NCBI GenBank assembly: GCA_037975125.1
Contig: CM075853.1
Span: 91,177,794 to 91,241,793 of the forward strand
Origin: Latrodectus hesperus
Taxonomy: Eukaryota; Arthropoda; Arachnida; Araneae; Theridiidae
Reading direction: 5' to 3'
DNA length: 64,000 nt
The notes under the pieces were generated by a model, which saw nothing but the letters and a program-made list of their open reading frames with translations, did no database searches and was not told the DNA's origin. The translations under genes and the position numbers were made by a program. Below are positions 46,452-56,944 of the stretch, piece by piece. Position 1 is the first letter of the stretch, and each line of letters starts with the position of its first letter.

Positions 46452-48972
46452 ACTTTGTTGAACAACAAGATGTCATGATTTTGTCGTTGCATGTACTTTT
46501 ATCTGGATGAGAGCTTGAGAGTTGCCTGATTTAAACCATGAATGCAGTTCATCACTTACTAAAAATCTCCTGTAGGCAATAACGTAAACCTTAAAATGCC
46601 TTACAAAATCTTTAGATTATGGAGCAATCAACTAAGCGGAGACACAATGGCGAAAACAACAAAATATACAGATAATAAAAACCATTTTGAAAAATATCAA
46701 GTACATAATATTAATCTGAAAATTATTGCCAGAAATAATAGAATACTAATGTTCCTTTCAGCTTAAGTGTATCTAAATAACATATTCAGTTAATCTTTTC
46801 CCAAAACTACACACAGTTAAATTGTAATTCCTTCTGCCCAAGAAAACTTTACATCGTTAATCGGCCATTCAGTGGAATGCCACAAAAGTTAATGTTTAAT
46901 TACATGCTATCCTTCACAAGGAAACGGAAGACGTGGAGCGAAATATCAACAACGAGAGAAACTGTTTCGTTGCATTGTTTGTCACGTATTGCGTTCTGCT
47001 CCGAAGATACAAACGTGAGCAGTGGGAATTCAAACAACATAAATTTCTCGAAAGGCTCTTCCTCCTGTCCTTAATGATTAATGTCAGGGATATAAATTAC
47101 ATGTCCGGCTTTTTCTGGAAATTTAGTCTATAGGAAAATCGTGTGGTGAATAGTCATTTAACTGATGCTGAATCTGCAACAAGGGATCAACTAGCAATTT
47201 AGCTTCTAAGATGATATCTGCTATGAATTTGTAACCACTAACAATATTCATTCTTTGAAAGAATTAATCGTAGCATTTAACTAAATGTAGATAATTTAAT
47301 ATTTGGTACCTCTTGTAATTATGGGAAGATAGGTGTTTTTAAAACATGATAAAAATATACAAACTGAGCTTATTTACGTAGATGTTAAGAGAAAGTAATT
47401 CCCCATATTTTAGTTTAAAATCTAATGACTACTACTTAAAATAATTTAAAAATGTCAAATACTTGTGTTTAAAATAGCGGTTTAATTATTCATAAATAAT
47501 CTTGAATGTAAGGAAAAAGTGGAAAATAATTCCTGTTTATACGAATACGTTTGAATATCTTTTAAATAATGAGAGATAACTTAGCAGTTAAGATACTGTG
47601 AAATATGTTAGGACCTTAAACTTTAATAATATCTTTAGTATTCTTGATAATTAAATAATGAAATAGTTTTTTTAATATTTGTTGGACTTATTAAAACTAC
47701 TCAATGATATCCAAACGTAATTTTCACAATCATTGAATTTCATTGTACAAATGACGTACATTGTAATGATTTTGAATCCATTTTTAAATTTTATAAAGTG
47801 GTTTCTTATTTATTAAAATAAATATCTTTATTTATGGCAACAAATAGCATAGTTAATGAAAGTTATTGTCATCTGAACTGTAATAAATTGTTATTCACTT
47901 TGGATTAAGGAGCTTTGAAATATAAAATTAGAAAAACTAAACATTCATCTAAATGCTGTGAAATTGCTCAATAAAGAATATTATGACACATATAAAGTAA
48001 AAAAAATATTATACCACAAAAATAACTAATACTATAATTCTTGTTTAAAAATGACTTTCATATATATTTTTCCTTAAAAGTACAATATTTTTAAATAATT
48101 AAATTCAAACTACAGTAAAAAGTAAAATGAGAACTAAGAGAACAACTCATATTGAATAAAATTCTTGTATGAAAACATATTATAAATGAAACCAATGAAA
48201 AATAATATGCAAAGAATGCAAAGATGAAATATGCAAAGATTAAGTGTATAGATATTTTGGTGTTTCCTCTAATATTCCAAAATTTATAATACATACAATC
48301 AAAACAAAAAACCTAAATCTCATCCACTGAATAAAAACTGTTTTAAAACCTTTAATTTTAAAACAAATTCTACGGAATTTATTTTTCGATAATACAATAC
48401 TTTGAAGAGATTTACTTTGATTTTTTTTTCCTTTTAAAATCCTATGATATGGTGAAAACGAAGGAAGTTATGGTCCTTTCATCGCCATTGATTAGAAATT
48501 CTATTTGAAATAGTTTGACGAAAATCTTTCAGAATATAAAAGGATTTGAAGTGTAATCTCCTTTACGATTTGTTGAGAATAAGAGATTTAACGTTATCTG
48601 TATTGTTTTCTTAAGAGATTTAACAGTACATTTTCGAAAAAGTGTTTTAAAGGAAAAGTTTATTATTCCCGGTTCAGATAGATCAAGATCAAATTATTGT
48701 AAGTTATGTGATGTAATATTAAAGTATATCATCTTTCCTAGATTTACATTCATTGAAAATGATAACAATTTACATACTTCTTTATAAAACATGATAGTTT
48801 ACATTATTATTTATATTTTGTTAAGAGTTCGTTTCCGGTTTATCAAGCAGACGTTGGCAAAGAGTTTTAAAAGAATGTATTGAAAAAACAGCAAATTTTA
48901 CCAAATTTCATGGAGACATTTAGTACCTTTTAGTACTTTTTATTCTTGGTGCATAAAATATTAAAATTTTTG
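46452..48972. other. AT-rich stretch with an unplaced less AT-rich patch
   Basis: No gene that I can support. A patch at about 46830-47130 is less AT-rich and holds two overlapping ORFs of 65-66 codons, one without an ATG. Neither resembles a family I know. Confidence 0.45.
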
Positions 48973-49221
48973 GGCATAGGCGCCGTATAATCCATGATGC
49001 CAAATTCTGAGATTGGGGATTTTTTGGCGGATTTTCTTATGTATCTGGCAACCTCGTTTTCATTACGTCATACATAAGGAGACCTATAAGAATTGTTCAG
49101 AAAATTCTATTTTGGTAACCATAGAAACGTCATCGTGCACGTCTCGATACATCTTGGCAATATTTCTTCATCGCCAAAAACATTCAGAATTTTTAATCAT
49201 GGTTTATATGGCACCTGTGCC
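48973..49221 (-). mobile_element. MITE family M1, copy D
   Basis: 249 bp, ends GGCATAGGCGCCGTATAATC and TATATGGCACCTGTGCC, same orientation as copy C. Internal blocks GGCGGATTTTCTTATGTATC and TCTTGGCAATATTTCTTCAT are shared with copy C. The target duplication is not clear. Confidence 0.92.
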
Positions 49222-49918
49222 TTGTTTGTCAAATATTCAAGTTAAAAGTCAAAAATCATTATCATAAAAAAAGAAAGAAAAATTTTTTTCGAAAAGTTTT
49301 CTAATTAAAAATATGTGTCTTTTTAATTATCAATCAATTTTATTAAAATATATATTCCTTAATGGGATTCAAAAATAATTGGTTAAATTATAATTATAAT
49401 TATTACACAAGAAGCCAATAAAATGTTGGACATTTTTGATTTTAAATTAAAAAATAATGATGACGTAAGCAAAATTATTTAATTTGTTTATATGCATTTT
49501 TATATATAGAATAACTCATATATTCATTAACTGAAGTTCGGCAAAATATTTTTTTTAGCATTTGAATTTTTTCTTTTGTAAACATCGGCTACAGTTATTA
49601 TTAATGTTTTTCCATTTCTTTTGTAAATATCTCCTGCCAGAGTTATTGATTGTATGCTACTTCCTTTTGTTGTCAACAAAGATTAGAATGTACACTTTTG
49701 TTTACTTTTTATATGTTGTTCGACTCAGAGTGAAGCGTTATTTAATCAAAAATGAGGAGAATGTCAAAATTACAAAAGAAAGCTCATAAGATATTTTTAC
49801 TGGACGAAACGAAGTCAATAATTCAAACATAGAGAAATTACAGAACTTATTAGTAAGTTTTTTCCCTCGAGAATAAGTATCTTGTGGTTGAAAGTGAAGT
49901 TCCTAAAAATGGAATCTC
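49222..49918. other. AT-rich stretch, no feature seen
   Basis: Spacer between MITE copies D and E. A 75-codon plus-strand ORF at 49562-49789 has low-complexity hydrophobic composition and no recognisable domain. Confidence 0.5.
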
Positions 49919-50172
49919 TGCTCAGGTGCCGTATAATCCATAAGTCAAAATTCTGAATTTTTTTGGCGATGAAGAAATATTGCTAAGATGACGTATCATG
50001 ACGAGCGCGATGCGTAAATATTAGGGTTATCAAAATAGAATTTTCTGCATAATTCTTATATGTCTCATTATGTATGACGTAATAAAAACGAGTTTGCCAG
50101 ATACATAAAAAAATACGCCAAATATTCACCAAACTGAGAATTAGGCATCCTGGATTATACGGCACGTGTGCC
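49919..50172 (+). mobile_element. MITE family M1, copy E
   Basis: 254 bp, ends CAGGTGCCGTATAATCCATA (first four bases degenerate) and GGATTATACGGCACGTGTGCC, same orientation as A and B. The target duplication is not recognisable. Confidence 0.92.
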
Positions 50173-50458
50173 GTCATGCAAATGATGAGCGTCTCTGAGA
50201 GATATTCTTACACATTTCCATGAGATCTATAATATCAGTAGCAAGAAAACTAAACACGGTAGTTTCGACTGTGCACAAAGTTTTTATCAAAAAATTAATA
50301 TTAGTTGTTCCAAAATGAAAATAATTGTAAAAGTCAAAGGTCTGGGAGGGTGAACTTTGGAAAAGACATGCTAAAGAGAATGGAGGATGCTGAATTTTTT
50401 AATCCCATAATGTTGTCTCACTAGCTTAACTTTCATGTTTTTTTTCATAGTAAATCAT

Positions 50459-50862
50459 TATAATATGTTGCGTTGTTGTTACTTATGTCACTTGGACAAG
50501 CCAAGCTCGCTATGCCTCGGCTATGTGAATTTAATTCAATAGGGTTGCATCTTTCATTTTAATCAGAACACCACGAAGGTAAAAGTTTGTTTTTTCTTTG
50601 TGTTAAATTCTCTGATAGATGGCACCACTAGAGGATCCACTCCCTCAATTTTAACATTGATCTGAAGGGAGAGGAAATTTTCTCCAGAACATTGCAGCCA
50701 TGGTAACTGCTCAATGACCGACCACAGGACTTTCGATTCCACATATTAAATGAGCACGTGTATCGCATGTACTCCGTGGGTCTTTGGCAGCATTGGGAAT
50801 CGAACCCCGCCCTTCCGGATGGAAGGCCTAATCATTAGGCAACCACGGACCTACTATAATGT
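50459..50862 (-). mobile_element. tRNA-derived SINE, family S2, copy 2
   Basis: Minus-strand body about 50854-50469, flanked by TATAATATGT (left) and TATAATGT (right), a target duplication with a 2-bp indel. The head reads GGTTGCCTAATGATTAGGCC (A box region) and GGGTTCGATTCCC (B box); the 3' end reads GCGAGCTTGGCTTGTCCAAG, GTGACATAAGTAACAACAACG. It matches the copy at 41.7 kb along its whole length. Confidence 0.92.
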
Positions 50863-50873
50863 GTGATATAAGT

Positions 50874-51220
50874 ATGGGGATCTGAAAATTCCCATGAATA
50901 CCGTGGGATACAATGACCTCCCAAAAGATTAATGTATGGTATGGACTTAATATATGTATAAAATCATCATTGGCCGTTTTTCACTGAAAAAAACAGTAGC
51001 AACTGTTTTTTTCATTTGGAGAAGTTGGAAAATTTCTTATTGCAGAAACTCTAAATGTTTTAGACGCATGACTATTTCTAAGAAACAGATTTTTGTTTTG
51101 AATGACCATTTCCAGATAATGGATTGGACAAGTTGTATCATTCCTTGGTCGACCAGATTACTTGATATAATGCCGACACTGACCTTTTCCTTTGGGGTAT
51201 TCGTTAAAGACATGTCTTAA
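50874..51220 (+). pseudogene. DUF4817-type DDE transposase C-terminal relic
   Basis: Plus-strand fragment readable in three frames. It shows GSENSHEYRG with a stop soon after; IIGRFSLKKTVATVFF, corresponding to the IIGPFFF-type stretch of these transposases; then DHFQIMDWTS and PWSTRLLDI, corresponding to a WIGR...WPPRSPDLTP stretch; and FSFGVFVKDMS, corresponding to FFLWGxVKD. The N-terminal helix-turn-helix and first catalytic residue are missing. It begins just after the S2 SINE and ends just before the LINE tail at 51243. The assignment rests on motif order and spacing as I remember them. Inactive. Confidence 0.65.
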
Positions 51221-51242
51221 AAGAAGAAATTTTTTTTAAATA

Positions 51243-51498
51243 TGTTGTTGTTTCTAATTCCAGGACTATCTAGTAGAGCTAGACAATTTTCATGAATCCG
51301 AAAACAGCCAAACGGTCTAAAAAAGATAAGAGTCCCACAAGGTCTCGTCCTTGCTAAAATTTTAACACACCAAAATATGAGGAGGGAAGTCACGTCAGGC
51401 CAATAGCACTCAGAAAATATTTTTTGATCCTGCTTAAACAGAAGGGCTCTTGGATGGCCACTCAAGAAGCACGAAATAGCAGTTTGGTGGGATCTCAT
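51243..51498 (-). pseudogene. LINE ORF2 C-terminal relic with AAC tail
   Basis: Minus-strand fragment of a LINE C-terminus: RSHQTAISCFLSGHPRALLF, then KIFSECYW, a frameshift through the zinc-knuckle segment, then NFSKDETLWDSYLF in one frame and FGCFRIHENCLALLD in another. It aligns with the LINE fragment at 28743-28963 (QTAIARFKSGHLNNLKF, KKFEICSK, ASPEHILQCLGL). The 3' end reads GGAATTAGAAACAACAACAT, an AAC-type tail. 5'-truncated and inactive. The 93-codon ORF is intact only by chance across frame changes. Confidence 0.75.
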
Positions 51499-51604
51499 TT
51501 TGAATTTGAAAGATTATCCATGCTTTTTTGCAAAATACCAAGAGTGTCTTATGAAAACTTTAAAAGTTGAATATTGATGAATTGAATGTAAGGCTTTCAG
51601 CCAT

Positions 51605-51999
51605 TATGTTGTTGTTGTTGTTGTATGACAAGTGCAGAAAGAAAAAAATGAAAAAGTAAAAAAGACAAGTCATTTAGGACCAAAGGCATGGAGCACTTCC
51701 CTGGTCACATCTTCAGCTTTTTCTGTATAAAGGGTGTCATGGCAGCAGTTGGGGTCGATGTTGAAGAAGGTCGAGGCAACAGAGATGCAGTAGGTTCTAG
51801 ATCTGTCGGGCATGATTTTCATACCTTCATGTGCCCAGTCCGCATTCTGGTAAAGGCCAAGTGGCAGACATGGCCGAGTGGTGCAGCCATAATTACCTTC
51901 GTGAATGCCTACAAATTTCATTGAATCCGGCATGAAACTGAATACAGTTTTGATCATCTCGACGCAAGGAACGCCGATTATTTTAAAGCACATTGACAA
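51605..51999 (-). other. Unidentified ORF fragment followed by (AAC)n tail
   Basis: From 51999 (a TTG; first ATG at 51993) to TGA (51670-51672) the minus strand is open for 109 codons in DNA markedly GC-richer than its flanks, with GC-ending codons common. It reads SFMPDSMKFVGIHEGNYGCT, then TYCISVASTFFNIDPNCCHD, then EDVTREVLHAFGPK. I do not recognise the family. An in-frame TAG lies just upstream within TTTTTATAG, which could be a splice acceptor or simply the truncation point. After the stop come 40 bp of T-rich DNA and CACTTGTCATACAACAACAAC (51605-51630), resembling the S2 SINE tail. It may be the 3' end of a LINE or other retrotransposed sequence, or less likely a last exon. Confidence 0.45.
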
Positions 52000-54884
52000 G
52001 AGCTATAAAAATTTTAAGACTATCTTATGTAACAATGTTATTAATATATACATGATTTCAATCTGTTTGAACTCTTCAGCATCACAATATGTTTATCATG
52101 TTATAGATCCAGTGTATTGATTATAATTATAAATTATCATTTTCATTGCAATGAAAATGTATACTAAGTAATTATTATTAGATTCTAAATAATTTAAATA
52201 ATATTACACTAAAAGTGTGATTTAAAAATATATAAATATATATTTCTGTATTTTTATAAATACCTGATATAGTTTGAGATTAGATTTATTATGCCATAGT
52301 TTAAATGAAATTATGAAATTTTAAAAATTCTATTTGGGACTAAGTTTTGGATGAATACAAAATATAATTTACTAAATAATAGCTGAAATACTGATTTCTT
52401 ACATTATATTATAACAGTCTTTATTTAAAAATTGTGATTACGAAAACTGCTTACAATTACAAGATTTTGATTTATATTCTGTTAAAATAAAAGTTAATTA
52501 TCTTCCAGATTCGAAAAACATAATTTAAAAACGCATGTATTTTGTTTCGATATTCTGAGTTACATATATAAGTCTAATTTCATTTATAACGGTTTTCATA
52601 TACTCTGTTTCTCAAACATTTCAATTCATTCTAACTCTTCTGCCACGAAATAACAAAAATTTTATCCTTTATATGAATAAGCTTGTGTATTGCATAAAAT
52701 TCCTGTGATATATTGAATTTGCATAATAATTTTCTCACGTAATACGGAGAAATAACGTATCCGAAAATAGTGACCCCGAAAAGGGTTATTTCTTATGTAG
52801 GGTTATTCTATTATTTCAGGAAAAACGACTATTTCTATATTTGATAGATAATACATGTTTCTGAATTCAACTACTTTAAATATGACTTGCTTAAACATAT
52901 TTTTTTTTAAATTGATGTATTTAAGTTAACATTTATATACGCTTTAAATAGGTATGTAGAAAGATTATTAGTTGAAAAGGTATTATATTGATAGAGATAA
53001 TTATCTTGAAGAAAAAAATATTTGATGTTATTTATAATTACGCGTTATCATGTATGTTATTATGTATCCATGTATCATTTCTGTATGCATAGTTGCAAAC
53101 TGATTAATTGATTTTATTCATTAACTGATTTTATTCATTAATGAAAGATTTAATTTACTTGCAAAATTGGTTACTTTATGATTGAAAGTAAAATTTCAAA
53201 AATAAATTATTTTTAAAGCATACTTTTGAATTAAGCTAACTTAAACCAATATAGAAAATTTAATGAATAAGTATAATTCACCATAGTGCAGAATTTTGGA
53301 ATAGATTTTATACTATACATCAATTTATATTTAATTTAAATTTTATATTGAAATACACTTCTTGCTTTTAAAAGCACTTGATTGGCTACAATTGTAAATT
53401 TTTCACAAATTCTCTAGGTTGTTCAAAATTTATGTATTCAAAATGTATGTAATTGAAATCTCAAAAACAGGAATGTAAAAATTAAATATAATTGTAAAAT
53501 TTATAATAACTTATTATATATACCGTATTGACTAATTTCCCAGTACGACTGTAACATAAAATTTTCTAGAAAAGTATAAATTATAACATGAATGTTTAGT
53601 TTTAAGCAAACTGAAATATTTTACACACCACTTTAACTGTTTATTAAATATAAGATTGGTTTAAATTTCCTCAATTTTCTTCACTAAGAAATACGAGACA
53701 TGATCATATTATAGATATTAAAAAATCCAAAGATATTTATTCAATAAATCACAAAATATACGGTATTCATTTTGAATAATGGTTGGTTTTTTACTGGGAT
53801 ATTTTAAAAAATCAATACTTCTGTTTGATCCTCATAAAGTAAATAAATTTGGTAATATACAGAAATTATATTACAAAGTTACCATAAATTAAATTAGAAA
53901 AGCAGATTTAAGTCTTCTTTTCTGATTTCTGTGGTTATAATTAAGAGTTTTGCATTTTAAAATATTTTGCTATAGTGTTTTTTCTTATTTGTTTTCATTG
54001 AAGTTACCAGTTAAATTTATTTTTCACATTCATGCATTTGATTTTAAAATAGTATAGTAGTGAATATATAAATGTTTCTTGTATTGATATGTATATCACA
54101 ATTAAATCATTTCAAATTTCGATGTTTTAATCATGCTCCCTCCATATGTTTTTGAAATGCTTCATGTCAAGAAAATTAACTATTCTAAAAATGTTATCGA
54201 TAACTAAATTATTTCGTGAAGACATACAGATGTTTCTTTAACCAATAATTTTTTAGATATGTCATCGATTTATCGTTCTAGACGGTTAAATTTTCATTTT
54301 GGTAAATTCGATATGTCTGCAAAGTTATCTTAATCCATGAATATAATATTTAATCATTGATTTAATTTACCAAAGGATCTAAGAAATGTGTGATCAGATT
54401 TCATTATGATGAGGCTTTTACTAGTTTGCACTGTCCTATCTTGCCTAATTTCTTTCCTTATCTCTATTTCGTTTTTCATTTTAAGGAGAAAACAATTTTC
54501 CTCCTGTGTTGTAACTATTTTAACTGGAAAAAATATATTTCTATCAACAATGATCTAGCCAATATTTTTACAATAAAAGCAGATATATTGCAACCAATGG
54601 TATGTTATTGTTATAAGCATTTGAATCGGTCTTATACTGCCGTTATCTATTGAAGAAGAATTTTGCAATATTAATTACACAAATGGGTTCACATTACTTA
54701 TTGCTTTAGTTATGTCTTATGAAATGTAATCTTGATTACAATTTTTAAAATGATAATTGTCATCAAAATAATTTCAAAATTTTCTTGATAATAGTATTGT
54801 TTCTAAAAATGGTGAAAAGGCGTATGCAGTTATAACTAAGAAATTTCATGTGTATAATTCTCAGTAAAAAAACGTATATATCCT
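52000..54884. other. 2.9-kb AT-rich stretch, no feature seen
   Basis: AT-rich with stops in all frames. The 87-codon plus-strand ORF at 54390-54653 has no recognisable domain and neighbours of equal AT content. Confidence 0.55.
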
Positions 54885-55130
54885 TGACGCTGTGTCTTGG
54901 TTGGTTAGGGAAATCCCATTATTATCCGAAGATAGTGAATTCAAATCCAGACAGAAAAGAATATCCGTCGTTTTTTATAATACCAAATTTTGCACGTTAA
55001 AAACGTCGTGGTCACAATGTCTTCCAAGCGAAATGATACCTCTGTGGAACTCCTGCTTAGGTTCTGCTTCTAAATTACGAAATTACCTTTTCGTAACTAC
55101 AATGGTAAAATCACTGAGTACCCCATTATA
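54885..55130 (+). mobile_element. Degenerate tRNA-headed SINE candidate
   Basis: TGTCTTGGTTGGTTAGGG (A-box-like) and GAATTCAAATCC (B-box-like, consensus GGTTCGANTCC) are about 40 bp apart, as in tRNA heads. They are followed by DNA less AT-rich than the flanks. No clear tail or target duplication. The 160-codon ORF across it starts with GTG and shows no known domain; I regard it as chance. Confidence 0.4.
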
Positions 55131-55256
55131 TAAGTTTCCATCATATAAGAGCCAAATTTGCCTTTCAACATGTCTTCTAAGGAAATACAATTCAAAATAT
55201 GCCAGTGAATTAGTAACTGGTAAAGGCTCTTCAGAACCATTCTTCGCCAGAAAGTC

Positions 55257-55345
55257 TACCCTCATATGTCATATGTCCCTCATATGTCATATTCATATGT
55301 CATATTCATATTCATGTCCTTCATATGTCATATTCCCTCATATGC
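55257..55345. repeat. Irregular TCATATGTCAT repeat cluster
   Basis: CATATGTCATAT-type motifs recur about seven times with CCCT and TTCA spacers. Short imperfect minisatellite. Confidence 0.8.
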
Positions 55346-56651
55346 CAACATGCGAAGGAAACCATTGGAAGTAATAAGCAATTGTTAAAGTCTAAACTAT
55401 TTTTAAAATAAAACCTAATTCATTTGAAAGACAGATTATCCTTAGAATTATTAAACTGTAAATTTACGTTTTAAGTATGTTTTCTTTGGAAAATATTCTG
55501 ACATTAATCAGTAAATATTTGAGTTTTGATATTTTTCTTGCATCTCACGGTATAACAAATATCAACTATCTACAAAGTTAGATAGACTTGAATTTAAATA
55601 ATGTTTTTAATAAGATGGTATCAAAAACATTTTTTTCCTTATATTTTTGAAAGTGGAAAGAATTTAATGTTTACAGTTTGCTGTGGTGCTTAAAAGAGAT
55701 CAAATAAAACTTTCTTTCTTGCTGAAAATTTGTCAATACTGAAGACACTGATATTCGGGGAAAAATATACTGTATCTTAAATGAACAATGAAATAAATGT
55801 ATTCTGAAGATAAACAGAAGCAAAATTATTCTTGAAATTAAAAGTTCCTTTTGGATTTTTATTTCAAAATATATAGATTTTTATTTCAATTAATTTACAA
55901 GTCTGAATCATTCCACGAAGTGAAGAAGTCAAATTAAGCTCTTTCATCAATGAAGCAAATGAGGAATAGATTAAATACGGTGTTTTTTTTTTCAAATGTA
56001 AATCCTGTGTTATTGTAATAAGTTTTCTCAGAAATTTAAAGAAATATTTTCGTATTTTGCTTTCATAGTCTCAAAAAAAAAAATTAGCACATATTATATT
56101 TGCGTTGTTTTTATCGATTAAAACGTTTAATTTCAGATATATTTCTGAAATATTTAAGTAATCACAGATATTTTTTTCATGTTATTAAATTTAAAATGTT
56201 AAAAAACAGTTTTATGTTATTGTGAATGTATATCAAATATCCTATTTAAAATTATAACTAAAATCATGAGTTTTATGTATTCAAGGCAAGAAAAATATTA
56301 AATAAAATTCTAGTATTTCTTCGTTGATATTTTCAGTGTAAAACTTATAGTATTTTTGTAAAAAAATTCAAGATACTTCATTTCGACTTTACATTTTCAT
56401 ACTTTTATTTTGTAATAATGATTTCATTACAAATCATTATTACACTATACTGCTTATAATCCTAAAGAAATTGTTTGTTTCTTACGCGGAAGTGAGAATA
56501 ATACAATGTAGATATGATGATTTTAATGCGTGTGTGTGGTAATCTAATTTTTCTTCATGCGCAAATATTGTGTGAAGAGCGATAAATAAACCAGAACAAG
56601 CTAAATGATAAGCAGCGCTAAAGCAAGATAGTGCGAATGATAGCTTACAAT
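55346..56651. other. AT-rich stretch with a 14-bp hairpin
   Basis: No gene seen; contains the hairpin at 56411-56444. Confidence 0.55.
56411..56444. repeat. Perfect 14-bp hairpin
   Basis: TGTAATAATGATTT-CATTAC-AAATCATTATTACA; the longest perfect non-microsatellite stem I noticed. No gene context. Confidence 0.9.
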
Positions 56652-56944
56652 GATAATTTTGTTAGTTGTTGTTGTAGTGTGTGAGCTAGGATGGCATTAT
56701 GGGGTGCGCTGCTCCACTTTTCCAACTGAAGCATATTTTGGTGTGTAGAATCCAACATCCACAGTACACACAAGCTATGGGAAACTATTTAAATGTTAGA
56801 CAACCATTCACGCAAGGAAAGGACAAAGATAGGATGGATAGAGAAAGGTAGTACATCCATGCCTGAATCGCGATTCTAACCCAGGACCTCCCTATCCGCA
56901 GTCAGGCACGCTGACCACTAGACAAGACAATTTTCTCAGCTAAA
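56652..56944 (-). mobile_element. tRNA-derived SINE, family S1, copy 3
   Basis: Minus-strand body about 56935-56661, flanked by GATAATTTT (56652-56660) and GACAATTTT (56936-56944), a 9-bp target duplication with one mismatch. Head TCTAGTGGTCAGCGTGCC and a mutated B box (GGGTTAGAATCGC); body GGAGCAGCGCACCCC; end GCTCACACACTACAACAACA. The B-box damage makes it unlikely to be transcribed now. Confidence 0.92.

Noticed and set aside
46877..47133. Overlapping 65-66-codon ORFs as a small gene
   Set aside because: Slightly less AT-rich, but two competing frames, one lacking an ATG, and no recognisable motif or splice structure.
54892..55374. 160-codon ORF as a protein gene
   Set aside because: Begins with GTG, has low-complexity composition, spans a tRNA-like head and a TCATATG repeat cluster, and shows no domain.
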